Assembly (NCBI GenBank): GCA_003255025.1
Contig: QANY01007297.1
Location: 358,437 to 422,436 of the forward strand
Source of the DNA: Datisca glomerata
Lineage: Eukaryota > Streptophyta > Magnoliopsida > Cucurbitales > Datiscaceae
Reading direction: 5' to 3'
DNA length: 64,000 nt
Shown one piece after another: positions 1-10,338 of this stretch (within the stretch, counting starts at the first letter, position 1; the number at the start of each line of letters is the position of its first letter). Position numbers and translations under genes: made by a program. A model generated the notes under the pieces. The model did not search any database. It had not been told where the DNA came from and saw only the letters and a program-made list of their open reading frames with translations.

Positions 1-2
1 CT

Positions 3-311
3 TGTGAAGAAGCAGAATGGCTCAGGAATTTCTTGGAAGATATTTCAGTATGGTCAAAACCAGTATCAGCAATATATGTCCACTGTGACAATATGGCTAC
101 AACCTTTAGAGCACAAAATAATATGTATGATTGTAAGTCTAGGCATTTAAGACGAAGACATATTACCATTAAGTAGTTGCTCTTCAATAGGGTGATTTCC
201 TTAGATTTTATAAGGTCAAAAGAGAATCTTGCTGACCCTCTGACCAAAGGTTTGTCAAGGGAACAAATAAAACAATCATCGAGGGGAATGAGCTTAAAGC
301 CTATTCAATGA
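3..311 (+). pseudogene. Ty1/copia RNase H C-terminal fragment
   Basis: The frame from position 3 reads the end of a copia polyprotein: the last part of RNase H with the CDN motif (HCDNMAT) and the tail LADPLTKGLS typical of copia elements. It runs off the left edge, so reverse transcriptase is outside the window. One in-frame TAG lies at 174-176, where related elements usually have a sense codon, so this copy is dead. The frame ends at a TGA at 309-311, as expected for the end of pol. The family assignment is firm. The element's boundaries are not visible. Confidence 0.85.
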
Positions 312-835
312 ATCATTCAGGTGGGAACCTAACCTAGTTGACTGGAGATCTTAAGATCTAGGTTCAATAGGTAAACTGGTAGGAATGGTTCACGTAACAC
401 ACAAAGAAACTTTGTTTTTTCCCATTCCTATGATGTAATGAAAGTGAACTCGATAACAATTAAAAACATTAACAACAAATACAAGAGTACTATTTTTATT
501 ACTTATGTTAATAATTTGGAAGGTAACCATCAGTACAATATTAGGCAACCATTAATAATGATACTTTGATAGCTTATTCTTTAACTGATTCATATCCTAT
601 CTTAAATTATTGGCCTTAACTTCACAAACACGCCATATGGATCAGAAGTTCTTTAAAACATCTTCTTACACTTCATTCTTGACGGGCGCATCTAAAAAAA
701 GTTAAAACAACTTCTTCAAATCTAAAATAGTGACTGTAAATAATTTAGTTACTTAAAAACCAGCAGCCACAACCGTAGAAAACCAGTAACCACCCCTAAA
801 GGACTCATCTGAGAATTATTATCGACATAGAGACA
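312..835. other. Non-coding, probable 3' UTR/LTR remnant of the copia tail
   Basis: This AT-rich stretch follows the copia stop codon. The first about 60 bases resemble the untranslated leader to the 3' LTR that follows pol in this copia group, but I cannot place an LTR start or end. No gene, RNA or tandem repeat is visible in the rest. Confidence 0.35.
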
Positions 836-1200
836 GACCACGAAGAGAGAGAGATAGAAACATAGAGAGAGGGGAGAGAGAGATCACACAGTGATATGAA
901 ACAAAAAGAGATCGCAGAGAGAGAAGGAGATCGCACAGTCAGAGAAAAGGGGGAGAGAGAGAAAGCTATGACACAAATCTGGCGTGTCCCTTGCCGGAGA
1001 TGATTTCAGAAAGAGACAGGGAGAGAGAGAGAGAGACAGAGCTATATCATAGATCCGGCGTGTCTCTCGTCGGAGGCGATTTAAGAGAGAAAGAGAGTGA
1101 GAGAGAGGGAGAGAGAAAGATTGCAGAGAGAGAGAAAGAAAGCTATACCACAAACCCAACGTGTTTGTCGTCGGGGATGATTTCAAAGAGAGAGAGAACT
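836..1200. repeat. GA-rich low-complexity tract with three copies of a longer unit
   Basis: The stretch is dominated by GAGAGA runs. Embedded in it are three diverged copies of a unit beginning AGCTAT, then a CGTGT core and GTCGG..GATTT, at about 964, 1040 and 1141 (spacings about 76 and 101 bases). It is therefore a degenerate minisatellite in a GA background and not a plain dinucleotide repeat. Reading frames on both strands are repeat artefacts: Ser/Leu-rich on one strand, Arg/Glu-rich on the other. Confidence 0.75.
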
Positions 1201-1386
1201 GATCATGATCCACGACCACCATAAACTAATGAGAGATCGAGGTTCTATAGCCTGCAATCGCGACTGAGGAAGATAGGGTTTTCAATGTTCCATGGCGACG
1301 CTATACCAGCCATTTTTGTAACTTATTAATTCATCGGCCATTTAGACTCATTTGAGTCATTTGTGTAGTTCTCTTATTTTGGATGG

Positions 1387-1525
1387 GGTGCCTCGTCCTC
1401 AATTTCGCAGGTACCTCATCCTCGATTCAACAAGGTACATCGCTCTCCAGTCTACGGGGGACCTCATTCTCGGGTTCGGGGTACCTCGCCCATAAGTCCA
1501 GTGGGACCTCGTCCTAGATGATTTC
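1387..1525. repeat. About 23-bp minisatellite, six degenerate copies (GGTACCTCGTCCTC-like)
   Basis: Units start near 1387, 1410, 1434, 1458, 1480 and 1503. Each begins with a form of GG(T)ACCTC(G/A)TCCTC, followed by about 10 variable bases. The period of 22-24 bases is regular. Arrays of this kind are common in LTRs of plant retrotransposons, but no LTR boundary can be shown here. Confidence 0.7.
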
Positions 1526-1690
1526 ACCAAGATGAGAGATGATCCTCATCACTCGGTACTCCTCAGCCTCGTCCTAAGTGATTTTACCATGGACAAGTTA
1601 ATGTTTGTTCATTGGTGCTCTTAGGGCTCGCACTCGGTGGTTTCACCAAGATGGGATTGATCCTCTTCAGTCGGTAATCCTCGGCAAACT
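1511..1690. repeat. About 60-bp tandem repeat, three copies
   Basis: The array directly follows the 23-bp array. Copies near 1511, 1571 and 1631 share a TTTCACCAAGATG-like core (diverged in the middle copy) and a CTC(A/T)TCA(C/G)TCGGTA-like segment. It is probably part of the same repeat-rich element as its left neighbour. Confidence 0.6.
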
Positions 1691-2870
1691 AGATGAAAAT
1701 TCCTCTTTGTGTGCTGGATTTTTCTCTTTATTGTGTCTTAGATCTTTTATTTTTTGGTTGATTTTGATTTATGGTATGATTTTCCTCTTCGTGTGTTTGA
1801 TTTGTATTTGAGTTTATGTTTCTGTAGGTGATTACTGATGAAAATACATAATGTGATTGTGGTATCACTATCACACATATAGTTCTGTAAACTAAACTAA
1901 GTTTTGTTAGTAGGTTGTCATATTTTTTGTAGTGACATATTTATTAATGTTCTGATTTTCTGAAACCTTATTGGTTCTGTCATTTTCACAGACTTTATAT
2001 GCTAATGAAATTTTTAGTCTAATTATCACTTTGTTTTCAACAAAAGCTTATAAATTGGCACCACAGTTTCCTCTATTGTTATGCTCATTATTCTTTGGTG
2101 AATTGATGACTTTAGTCTTGGTCTAGATGCCTTGTTTAATTTTTTGGGGGCTCTCAAGACAGTTTTGATTTCACCTAGATCATTGATTTGTCAAATAAAT
2201 CATAAATATTGATCATATTATTTGGATTATTATATAAATTGTTGCTCCAGATTTGCTTGATATATAAAACCTTTTCAGTCTAATAGAAACTATGTATGCT
2301 TATATTCACAAGCTTTTTATTTTTATTTTTTCAATGCAGCAAAAATCTTGCCTATGATGGGGATGGAGAGCAAAATTGTTTCAACTTACTGTACATGGAG
2401 TCATCTGTTGTTGTGAGTATTCCTTTGCTTAGTACAATTTACTAAATTTCAGTTTGGTGACAAGTCTTGGAGATTATGGATATGCAACAGCAAGGGAAAA
2501 CGATGCTTGAGGCAAACACAAACGGGTCTGTGGTATATAATTATTATGGACGAGATAAGAACAATTGTTGCTTGTATATTTCAAGGACAAGTGTTGCATG
2601 TATATTTAAAAGATAAGTTAGTTTTCAAGTTAGATTTATTTGTAAGTTGATCAAATGAATAATGTACCACTTTGTTGAAATGATATATATTAATGTTGTT
2701 AAGTATTATATTGGTGATTTTTATGCTACTTAAAATTATCATTTTGAACGCATATATTATAAATAATTGACCATAGCAATGAATCTTATGGTATCTCATT
2801 TTATAGATACAAAAATACATGTGAATGTTAATTCACAAGTATTAAAAAATATATGTGAAATACATTCAAT
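1691..2870. other. AT-rich stretch without recognisable gene
   Basis: No protein family is visible. The stretch holds a 19-bp segment at 1916-1934 ending TTTTTTGTAGTG that recurs at 3051-3069. Around 2340-2545 base composition is less AT-biased, but no conserved frame is recognisable. Confidence 0.5.
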
Positions 2871-3069
2871 AGGGGTTCGAAAACCTTATTAAACAACATT
2901 CTACATGAGTCGAAAACCCTGTAAAAAGTGAGAGACCACAGGATTTTTCACAGGAGGCATTGCGTCTTGCGAAAAATGTGGACTTTTAATATGAGGGGCC
3001 GTGAGAACTCTGTGGATTATTTTTCACAAAATTTTCTGTTTCTTGTAGAATGTCATATTTTTTGTAGTG
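2870..3069 (-). mobile_element. CACTA-type transposon terminal fragment
   Basis: Read on the minus strand from 3069, the sequence begins CACTACAAAAAATATGACA, matching the CACTA(CAA) terminal inverted repeats of plant En/Spm elements. It continues with short subterminal motifs rich in GAAAAAT and TCCACAG. The same 19 bases end at 1934 in the same orientation. No transposase and no partner end were found, so this is a fragment. It abuts the copia gag relic at 3073, so it probably truncated that element's 5' part. Confidence 0.5.
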
Positions 3070-3072
3070 TCT

Positions 3073-3512
3073 CGAGCTGAAGACATAACGATTAAGGAGT
3101 TTCAAGCACTATTGACGAGCCATGAATGTAGAATTGGGAGATTTAATGTTGATATTGAAATGAATGTGAGGCACTCAATGTCTACCAATGATGCTGGCAG
3201 TACAATGGGAAGAAGAAATGACAATAATTGGACATAGAATGGACAACAGAATGGAAATAGAAGAGGAAGGAATTTCTCTCCATAACAAGTTTTTTTAGGA
3301 AACTCAAATTATGGAAGAATATGAAGATGTGGAAGAAGCTATAATAGGCTTATGTGCCAAATGTGTGGTAGAAGTGGCCATGGAGCTCTTACGTGTTACT
3401 AAGATATGGTAAGGGGTTATCAAGCACAATGCTCTTCCTCACAGACTCAAAACAACAATTTTCTTTATGCTGCTATGGTTGCTTCATCTAACACAGTGAA
3501 TGATCCTTCCTA
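3073..3512 (+). pseudogene. Copia gag C-terminal part with CCHC zinc knuckle
   Basis: One frame runs from about 3073 to the stop at about 3511 with homology to the copia gag C-terminus. It starts in the EDITIKEFQALL region and passes through an Asn/Arg/Gly-rich stretch. The RNA-binding zinc knuckle CQMCGRSGHGALTC (CX2CX4HX4C) lies at 3355-3396 and is intact. Five in-frame stops break the frame, including a TAA right after the knuckle, yet the frame itself is never lost. In a living element this protein would package the RNA. Confidence 0.8.
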
Positions 3513-4660
3513 GTATATGGACAACACAACTACAAATCACATTACAGATGATCTGAATAATCTTCACCTTGCTCAAGACTATAATGGCAAAGAGAAATGG
3601 ATGGTTGGAGATGGTAAGGTGTTACACATCATACACATAGGCTCTTTACTTCTTCCTGTTACTAAAAGTGCCTTAATTGTCAAGTTAAAATCTATGCTTA
3701 GAGTAGATTAAATACAAACCTTATCACATAAAAAGCTTGGTCACCTTTACCTAAAATTGTATCTCAAGTTCAAAAACTCTATAACATTAGACCTTCAACT
3801 CAGAATAACACGTTTATGATTCTTGTCCTAGAGGAAAAAGCCATGTAAAACATCATCCTTTATCTGAAACAAAAGCTAAAAAATTGTTAGAATTACATTT
3901 ATACAGAATTATAGGGGTTAGCTCCTATCTCTTCTAATGAAGAATACAAGTATTATATCATATTTGTAGATGATTGTAGTCATTACTTTTTGATTTATCT
4001 TTTGAGAGCAAAATCAGATGCCTACAAAGTGTTTTTGCATTTTAAAGTTTATGCAGAATAACAATTTTGCACCTCTTTAAAAAGACCTTACAATCAGACT
4101 GAGGATGGGAGTTTAGAGCATTTGAAAAAATTCTTCTTTCAAATGGCATAGAGTTAGACACTCCTGCCCTCCTACCCATAATCAAAAGGGAGAGTTAAGA
4201 GAAAACACATGCATGTTATTGAATATGGCCTAACGTTGCATGCACAAGCTTATTTGCCTTTGTCTTTTTGCTGGCATGCATTTCACACTTTGTTTACATT
4301 ATTAATAGATTGCCCACAACTATTTTCTTAGGTTCCTCACCATTCAAAATGCTATATAACAAACAACCTGATTATCAATTTCTAAATTTTTTGGGTGTGC
4401 TTGTTACCCACATTTGAGGCCTTGCGCTAAGCATAAAACTACAATAGATATGATGTGTGTGTTTGTTGGATATTCCTCCTCACATATAGGATAGCTATGC
4501 ATCCACTCTTCAGGAAGAGTGTATCTTGATTTCAATGTTACTTTCAATGAGTAATCATTTCCTTTTATCAAAGGGTACACTTCTAAAAAAGTCACAAATT
4601 CACAAATACAATCTCATGTGTCAAACATCTCAGGCGCAAGTTTTCAATTTACTCCAAACA
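3513..4660 (+). pseudogene. Copia protease and integrase remnants
   Basis: A frame from 3517 reads the copia protease region. The catalytic Asp is kept (YMDNTTTNHIT), but the usual Asp-Ser/Thr-Gly triad has become Asp-Asn-Thr, which should abolish proteolysis. Later, broken frames from about 3890 carry pieces of integrase, including a YYIIFVDD-like stretch with the VDDCSHYFLIYL core. Frame changes and stops prevent one continuous translation. The about 300 bases before the reverse transcriptase encode a low-complexity Ser/Pro-rich linker, usual for this region. Confidence 0.7.
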
Positions 4661-4943
4661 TTTCCAAGGCAATTCAAAAACAAACTTAACCAATGAGTTC
4701 AACAACATTTCCTCAAGCCTCCACTGAGCAAGAATCTGAGTCAGGTATGAATCCTTCTCCTCAACATATAGCCTTACCTAATCTTGATAACTCTATCTTT
4801 GATAGCTCATCAAATATTGATTTAATTCCTTTGATTCATGTACCTAATCTGTCATCTGATGCATCATTCGATACTTGTTTGCATCCATCATTTCCTTCAC
4901 ATTCCATGCGTACATGTAAAAAATTGGCTCCTTAAAACCAAAA

Positions 4944-5641
4944 TTGTTTCTTACTTCTAAGCATAATAATGTATACGTAACACCTCAATCAAAACCAACA
5001 TCAATTAGGCATGTTTTGTCTGATGCAAACTGGAAAAATGCTGTGGACTTAGAATATCAAGCTCTAATCATAAATCACACTTGGGATTTGGTGCCCTTTT
5101 CTCCTTTTATGAATTTAGTTGGCAACAAGTGGGTATATAAGTTGAAGTATAATGCAAATGTAAGCATTCAAAGATATAAGGCAAGACTGGTTACTAAGGG
5201 GTTTCCTCAAACCCCTGGTCTTGATTATGCCAAAACTTTCAGCCCAGTAGTTAAACCCACTACTAAAAGAATTGTTCTCACCTTACCAGTCTCTTTTGGT
5301 TGGGAAGTTCACCAATTGGATGTGAACAATGCTTTCTTGAATGGATCCATCCAAGTGTTTGTGTTTATGGAACAACCTGAGGTGTATATAAGCAATATCT
5401 ATCCTACCCATGTATGTAACATTAAGAAGGCTTTAAGGACACTATATCAGATTCTTCAATGTTTGTCAATAATGAAGGAGAATGCACACTAATATTTTTA
5501 GTATATGTTGATGATATCCTTGTAATAGCGAATAACATCATCAATGTTCACACTTTAATTCATGATCTTAACAAGGCATTCTCAGTTAACACTTGGGACC
5601 GGTTCACCATTTACTTTGAATTGAGGTTGTGTGCGCAGTAA
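4944..5641 (+). pseudogene. Copia reverse transcriptase fragment
   Basis: The frame from 4944 to 5492 holds the reverse transcriptase N-terminal half: NKWVYKLKYNANVSIQRYKARLV, GFPQTPGLDYAKTFSPVVK and HQLDVNNAFLNG. The next overlapping frame carries the catalytic YVDD box at 5504-5515 (LVYVDDILV). A deletion and frame change between them removed most of the finger-palm linker (the QAPRAWF region). Synthesis of cDNA from the element RNA would be its role, but this copy cannot do it. Confidence 0.9.
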
Positions 5642-5788
5642 ACGGTTTCTTTCTCATACAAGCAGGTTACATAGCAGACCTTCTTAAGAAGACCAACATG
5701 TTAACTGCCAAGCCTTGTGCCACTCCCTCAAATGCCTCTGTCAAACTTCACCATGACAGTCCACTTCTTTTGAAGATGTAACTCTTTA

Positions 5789-6440
5789 TTGAAGTGTTTT
5801 GGGAACATTGCAAAATCTCCTACTTACCAAGCCTGGCATCTATTTTCTGGTAAAAAAACTGAGTCAATTTGTATAGAAGCCAACCATCACTCATTAGAAG
5901 GCTTGCATAAGACTTTTCTTCAATATCTAAATGAAACAATTTATGATGGGATCACATTTCAGCCAACAAAGCCACTTATATCAGAAGGATATATAGATGC
6001 ATATTGGGCATCTAATTTGGATGATCTTATATCCACTAGAGCTCATATCATCATTCTTGGCAATTCACCCAATTGGTGGTCATCTAAAAAGGAATAAGTG
6101 GTTACTCATTTTAGCACTGAAAGCGAGTATTGTGCCTTAGCTAATGCCACTGCTGAAGTGTCATGGATTCTATCATTGCTTACTGAACTTCAAATTAGCA
6201 TTACTCAAGTTGCTATTGTGGTGTGACAACATGAGCAACGTGTCACTTGCTTCCAATCTCGTTCTGTGCGCACGAACAAGGCACTTGGAGATTGCTCTCC
6301 ATTTTATTCGGCATAAAATATTGACTAAAGCTTTTGAAGTTCATTTTGTACCATCATATTGATCAACAACTAATGTGCTCAACAAATTAGTATCTCCTAA
6401 ACACTTTCAAGTATCTCCTGAACACTTTCAAGTATCTCAA
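5789..6440 (+). pseudogene. Copia RNase H fragment
   Basis: Frames at 5789-6097 and beyond carry the copia RNase H: a DAYWASN motif in place of the usual DADWAG, then a STESEYCALANATAEVSW region and a tail ending in the usual KL-rich segment. Several stops occur, and the first catalytic region is altered (Trp-Ala-Ser). Just downstream are a purine tract and LTR-like sequence. Confidence 0.8.
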
Positions 6441-6469
6441 AGCCAAGCTTCAAGTGGTTTCTTCCTCTT

Positions 6470-6660
6470 TTTCTTTGAGGGGGGATAACAAGGATCAACG
6501 AGTACTTGATCACATATGATACCTCACGTGCATTAACTGCATGGAAGCCATGCAGTTATCTGTTAGCTAGCTAGTCTGTTAGTTAGCTTAACTTTGTAAC
6601 TCAGTCTATATATATTTAATCATTGTGAAGCTAGATTAATTAAGGGAGAAATGTAAAAAT
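6470..6660 (+). repeat. Polypurine tract and partial 3' LTR of the copia element
   Basis: A GAGGGGGG polypurine tract at about 6477-6484 is followed by LTR-like sequence with a TATATATA box at about 6606-6614. The 3' end of the LTR is not definable and no 5' copy exists in the window. The same tract-plus-frame context recurs on the minus strand at about 63.56 kb, so both belong to related copia lineages. Confidence 0.5.
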
Positions 6661-7604
6661 GACTCATTTCCCAGCTCAAGTTGCAAAAATGTCCAGAAAA
6701 TTTTTTTATTACAAAAATAGCAGAAAATATGCTAAATAATTTACTTACCATTGTGTAATTTCGGTAAGTAGATTATTTACCACGGTCATATTCGGCAATT
6801 TTTGCAAATAAAAAATTTTTCGGCCATTTTTTCAACTCCACCCCCCAAAACCTATCTTTTCCTGCTATTTTTCCATTAATTAATGAGAAATCATCTTCTC
6901 TTCTTAATTAGCTCAAACGTTATCTTTTGCCTTTACTCTATTCACTCTGTTTTCTGTCTTAATGTAAGAGCAATTAAACAAAAATAAGTTATCAAAGATG
7001 ATCAAATCAAACCAAACAACAAATGAAAGTTCAGATGAAAATCGAGAAGCTAAATAGATGTATTTGTAGTAATTTTCTCTATAGTCCTTTAACTGGTAGT
7101 AATAATAACCAAATAACTCTTGGGTTCCATCAAATTTGTGAATAATAGTCATTAAATTAAGAAAATGACGAAGATTAAAATGAGTACTTAAAAGAAGTAT
7201 TTGAATGGGAAATTATATACATGGTTAAAGGGGAAAATAAGTGGCATTCACATTTTATTGTGGAAAAACAATCGATAATTGTTTTAGAGTGGTTTATAGG
7301 GTGTCAATTCATTCTGTAACGTAATCATCTATTAATTGTTTTTATTATTTAAGTTACAAAAGAATGTAGGGGCTTCTGGGTAGTATTGTAGTGAGGTGTT
7401 TTTGAATTTTATTGTAACGCGTAATAATTACAATAATTTCAAAATTACAGATAATTTACTTCTACAAGTTTGTTGCATTGAATAAAATAGAATTATCAAT
7501 TAGATTATAGATTAAGAATGAATAATATTTTTGAAATAAAAAAATACAAATTCTAAGATTATTAATAATGAGATTTACTACTTCAACATGTAAAATATAC
7601 TTAC
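6661..7604. other. Non-coding AT-rich stretch
   Basis: No gene is visible. It contains a hairpin at 6735-6777 (15-base arms AATAATTTACTTACC and GGTAAGTAGATTATT, one mismatch, 13-base loop) and several poly-A/T runs. The rest looks like ordinary intergenic DNA. Confidence 0.5.
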
Positions 7605-7714
7605 TGTCACGTGGACAAGGAGGGTCAACCAAATGTCTCGTAGAAAGCGGTAGAAAAGTGGAAATAAGAGGGAGGTCTGATGTCATGAGACACCGATAAA
7701 TAAACGAAGAACGA

Positions 7715-7880
7715 CCTACACCTTCGAGAACAGTAAAAACCTGACGAGGGACCCAGACCTTCGAGAATGAGAAAAATATGACGGGGGACCCACATCTTTG
7801 AGAACGGAAAATGGCTGACGGAAGACCCACACCTTCAAGAACGACAGAGGACCCACGCCTCTGGAATGAGAAAAGGAACC
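7715..7880. repeat. 37-bp minisatellite inside the LTR
   Basis: Three full 37-base units (7715-7751, 7752-7788, 7789-7825) are followed by two shortened ones (7826-7851 and 7852 to about 7880). Each begins CC(C/T)A(C/G)A(C/T)CTT and contains GAGAA(C/T) and TGACG. The Phe/Ser/Arg-rich reading frames on the minus strand here are translations of this repeat. Confidence 0.8.
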
Positions 7881-7984
7881 TAAGACTCGGAGAACACCCC
7901 TGAGGGGCAAGGTACTCGTTGAACTATGCAAGAACGAGAAGAGAAGGATCAGAAGAAGAACGGAAATGGACGAAAGGAATCTAG

Positions 7985-8130
7985 AATGATTACCAAGTGG
8001 CAATGACTGATTAGGTGGATGAGTGATTTAGACGAGACAAGTTGGCAGACCACCAAGTGGCTGTGACTGATTGGCTCGAGTCATGAGGAACCATCAAATG
8101 ACTATGACTGATTGAGCGGCTGACGAACTG
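7985..8130. repeat. Tandem repeat with TGACTGATT core, three copies
   Basis: Copies of ACCAAGTGGC..TGACTGATT occur near 7991 and 8050, with a diverged one near 8092. Spacing is about 42-60 bases. It lies between the 37-bp array and the TTA microsatellite in the putative LTR. Confidence 0.65.
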
Positions 8131-8258
8131 AGGACAAAGTAGCTTAAAGGAATGAACAAAGTAAATGAGTCCACGCCTGAAAGCAATACCATCGATAGGG
8201 GAGGCTCCCTGACAAAAATCTCATTAGCCGAAAACATAGGGATGTGTGATCATCCCCC

Positions 8259-8296
8259 TTTATTATTATTAATATTATTATTAATATTATTATTAA

Positions 8297-8356
<60 letters not shown>

Positions 8357-8375
8357 ATTTTTTATTATTATTATA
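8259..8375. repeat. (TTA)n microsatellite
   Basis: About 115 bases consist of TTA units with a few TTAATA interruptions at the left, becoming pure toward the right. The poly-Leu reading frame across it is an artefact. It sits directly upstream of the TATA box at 8381. Confidence 0.95.
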
Positions 8376-8968
8376 AGGTCTATAAATACATGCTCATGTC
8401 AGAAAGAAAAAAAGGGAGAAAATGATAGGCAACCCTTGCAACCCTTTACTAAGTACATTGCCTTTTCCCTCTTCTCTTATCATCAACTATGTAAAATCAT
8501 TTACACTTTACACAAGTGAATATCATAGTCATCTTGTGGTTTTTTCCTTTAAAGGTTTTCCATGTAAATCATGGGATCTTCATTCTCTCACTCTTTCTCT
8601 AAATTATTATATTTATAATTCGTTCGTAGAGAGTTTTCCATACCTAAAAAATCTTTTACATTTGGTGCTCTCGTTGAGATCTGAGAGAAAAAACTCAAGA
8701 AATCCCTCCCAAAACCCCAAAAACCAAAATCAAACGCCTCCTCAACAACAAAAGCGGATATAAAAACAGTAACATGTTGGAAGCAGAGATGGAAACAACA
8801 ACAAGTACAAAACTGGAAACGGTAAACTTGTTCTTTGCATATTCGATTTTCTTATTTCTCTTACATCATTATCAGCTTCTAAAAAAAGAAGGAGAGAATT
8901 GATTTGATTTATGATATACAGAGTTTTGAGTTGTAATTCTAATTTGATTTAAAGTTTAGAGTTTAAAT

Positions 8969-9148
8969 GTCTTGACAACGGGAATGGAATTGGCTTGACA
9001 ACGGAAAAAGTCTTGAGAACAGGAAAAGTATTGAGAATAGAAAAAAGTCTTGAGGATGGGAAACAAATGAAATGAGAATGAGAAAGAAATGTCTCGAGAA
9101 CGGGAAAAGTCTTGAGAACAAAAAAAGTCTTGAGAACGGGAAAGAATT
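8969..9148. repeat. 18-bp minisatellite (GTCTTGAGAACGGGAAAA)
   Basis: Roughly ten units of about 18 bases have the consensus GTCTTGAGAACGGGAAAA. The last three copies are the most regular, and the middle is disrupted by insertions. The core GAGAACGG(G)AAAA is shared with the 37-bp units at 7.7 kb, suggesting a common origin within one element. Confidence 0.8.
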
Positions 9149-9203
9149 ATTTTGACAGCTGGGATATAATTATCTTGATGGAGGACAAAAATATGTTGAC
9201 GAC

Positions 9204-9890
9204 CGCTACAATAATAAAGACTACGATAGCGGCCAAAAAATGCTCTCATAGGATTTTTTTGGAAAACGCGATGCATACCAACGTTATTAAAAGTTCGTTA
9301 TCTATGATAGTATTTTTAAATGCTATCAAGCGCTGTAAAAAGCCTTTCATGAGGTTTGATAAATGCTGTAGTAGGTCTTTCATAACGTTTTATAAATGCT
9401 CTTAAGTCTTTCATTGCCTTTTATAAATGCTATTGTAGGTCTTTCATGACATTTTATAAATGCTATCGTATGTCTTTCATTTTTCTATTATTTTGTTAAT
9501 GATATTAAATACTTTTTATAACTTTTTTTATTACTTATTATTACAATTGTACAAAATTAAAAAATAAATAACTTTTCAAAAAATATCAAGAAATAACAAA
9601 ATCATATATCATTTTATGTAATTAGTCAAAATCGTTACAAACTAATTGTCTACTAGAAATCACATCTCAAAATGATAATTACGTATTGATTTTTACATAG
9701 AGCAAGCAAAAGTAATTTATCCATAAAAACTAAAATCTAGTATAAGTTCACATCTAAAAAAATCCACAACCCACCGCTTAAGTTGTGTGGATCTAGGGTT
9801 ATTGGCTATAAGAGGAGAGGAGTTGGAAGTCTTCTTGGTAATGAAGGTGGAGGTAACCCTAGGAGGTCCACCGCTTGCTTGCTAGAACTT
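9204..9890 (+). mobile_element. CACTA transposon terminal and subterminal region
   Basis: Starting CGCTACAATAATAAAG at 9204 (a decayed CACTACAATAAA), this region is collinear over about 690 bases with the reverse complement of 20.4-21.24 kb. It shares repeated subterminal motifs of the form TTTATAAATGCTAT..GTCTTTCAT, an AT-rich middle, and a GGAGGTCCACC end. Such arrays of short subterminal repeats are typical of CACTA elements, where transposase accessory protein binds. The opposite end of this copy was not found. The element appears to extend rightward into the captured exons. Confidence 0.75.
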
Positions 9891-10257
9891 CTGGAACTTT
9901 CTGAAACTTTCTCTTGCTGCAATTACCATTTCAGACAACAAACAACAACAAGAAGTTGACTTCAAAATTTGGAACAAATTAAAGGAAAAAATATATTTTT
10001 TTTCAAATTAGAAAACCTAGAAACAAGAAATATGAAGAAAATAAACTAAAGAAGTTCTACGTTTCACACATCATCCCTAAATAAGAGAAATTGGCGATTA
10101 GAAATCAAAAAAATTTGACCCAAACACGATTGTCATGTTCTATCAAAGCACATATTTATTGTGGTGTCATTGACCCCCCAACATCTTTTCATGTTGTTTG
10201 ATATAATTGAGGGATATGACAAAGTTTGCCAGTTATCCGCATGATTAAGAATAAAAC
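9891..10257. other. Non-coding, inside the presumed CACTA element
   Basis: Nothing recognisable lies between the CACTA terminal region and the TrpRS exon. The part nearest the exon (10200-10257) reads as intron after the splice donor on the minus strand. Confidence 0.4.
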
Positions 10258-10338
10258 CTTGTTCTTAATATCCTTAGTAGAATCAATTACATATATTGCA
10301 GAATTTGGATAACTGGCTGACATTTTTCCAGACTCCCC
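10258..10338 (-). pseudogene. Tryptophanyl-tRNA synthetase exon fragment
   Basis: On the minus strand an 81-base exon is bounded by an AG acceptor (TGCAG) and a GT donor (AAG|GTTTTAT). It encodes GESGKMSASYPNSAIYVIDS and then TKDIKNK. It carries the class I aminoacyl-tRNA synthetase KMSAS signature, which in cytosolic TrpRS positions ATP for tryptophan activation. The usual Asp after KMSAS is Tyr here. No other TrpRS exon is nearby, so this is an isolated fragment. Together with the PPDK pieces upstream on the same strand, it suggests capture by the surrounding transposon. Confidence 0.75.

Larger units (their letters stand above)
3073..6660 (+). mobile_element. Degenerate Ty1/copia retrotransposon lacking its 5' end
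   Basis: Copia domains occur in the order gag zinc knuckle, protease, integrase fragments, reverse transcriptase, RNase H, polypurine tract and start of the 3' LTR. This is the copia order (integrase before reverse transcriptase). Stops and frame changes occur throughout, so it is inactive. The 5' LTR and start of gag are missing, replaced by CACTA-type sequence ending at 3069. Many gag stops look like C-to-T or G-to-A changes of Gln, Arg or Trp codons, consistent with decay of methylated cytosines. Confidence 0.9.
7605..8660 (+). repeat. Putative LTR (TG...CA) of a gypsy-like or non-autonomous retrotransposon
   Basis: The segment begins TGTCACGTGG and ends TTTTACA. It has a TATA box TATAAATA at 8381-8388, followed by a pyrimidine-rich leader. 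Directly after it comes TTTGGTGCTCTCGTTGAGA, which resembles the sequence after the 5' LTR in some plant gypsy-type elements. No second LTR was found, so this may be a 5' LTR of a truncated element. Two tandem arrays and a TTA microsatellite lie inside it. Boundaries are inferred, not proven. Confidence 0.4.

Noticed and set aside
884..1224. Open frames on both strands of the GA-rich tract
   Set aside because: They are translations of GAGA repeats (Ser/Leu-rich or Arg/Glu-rich) with no conserved features.
7462..8003. Two overlapping minus-strand frames with repeated Phe-Ser-His-Ser-Arg motifs
   Set aside because: They are the 37-bp minisatellite read in two frames.
8152..8376. Frame with a long poly-Leu stretch resembling a membrane protein
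   Set aside because: The Leu run is the TTA microsatellite.
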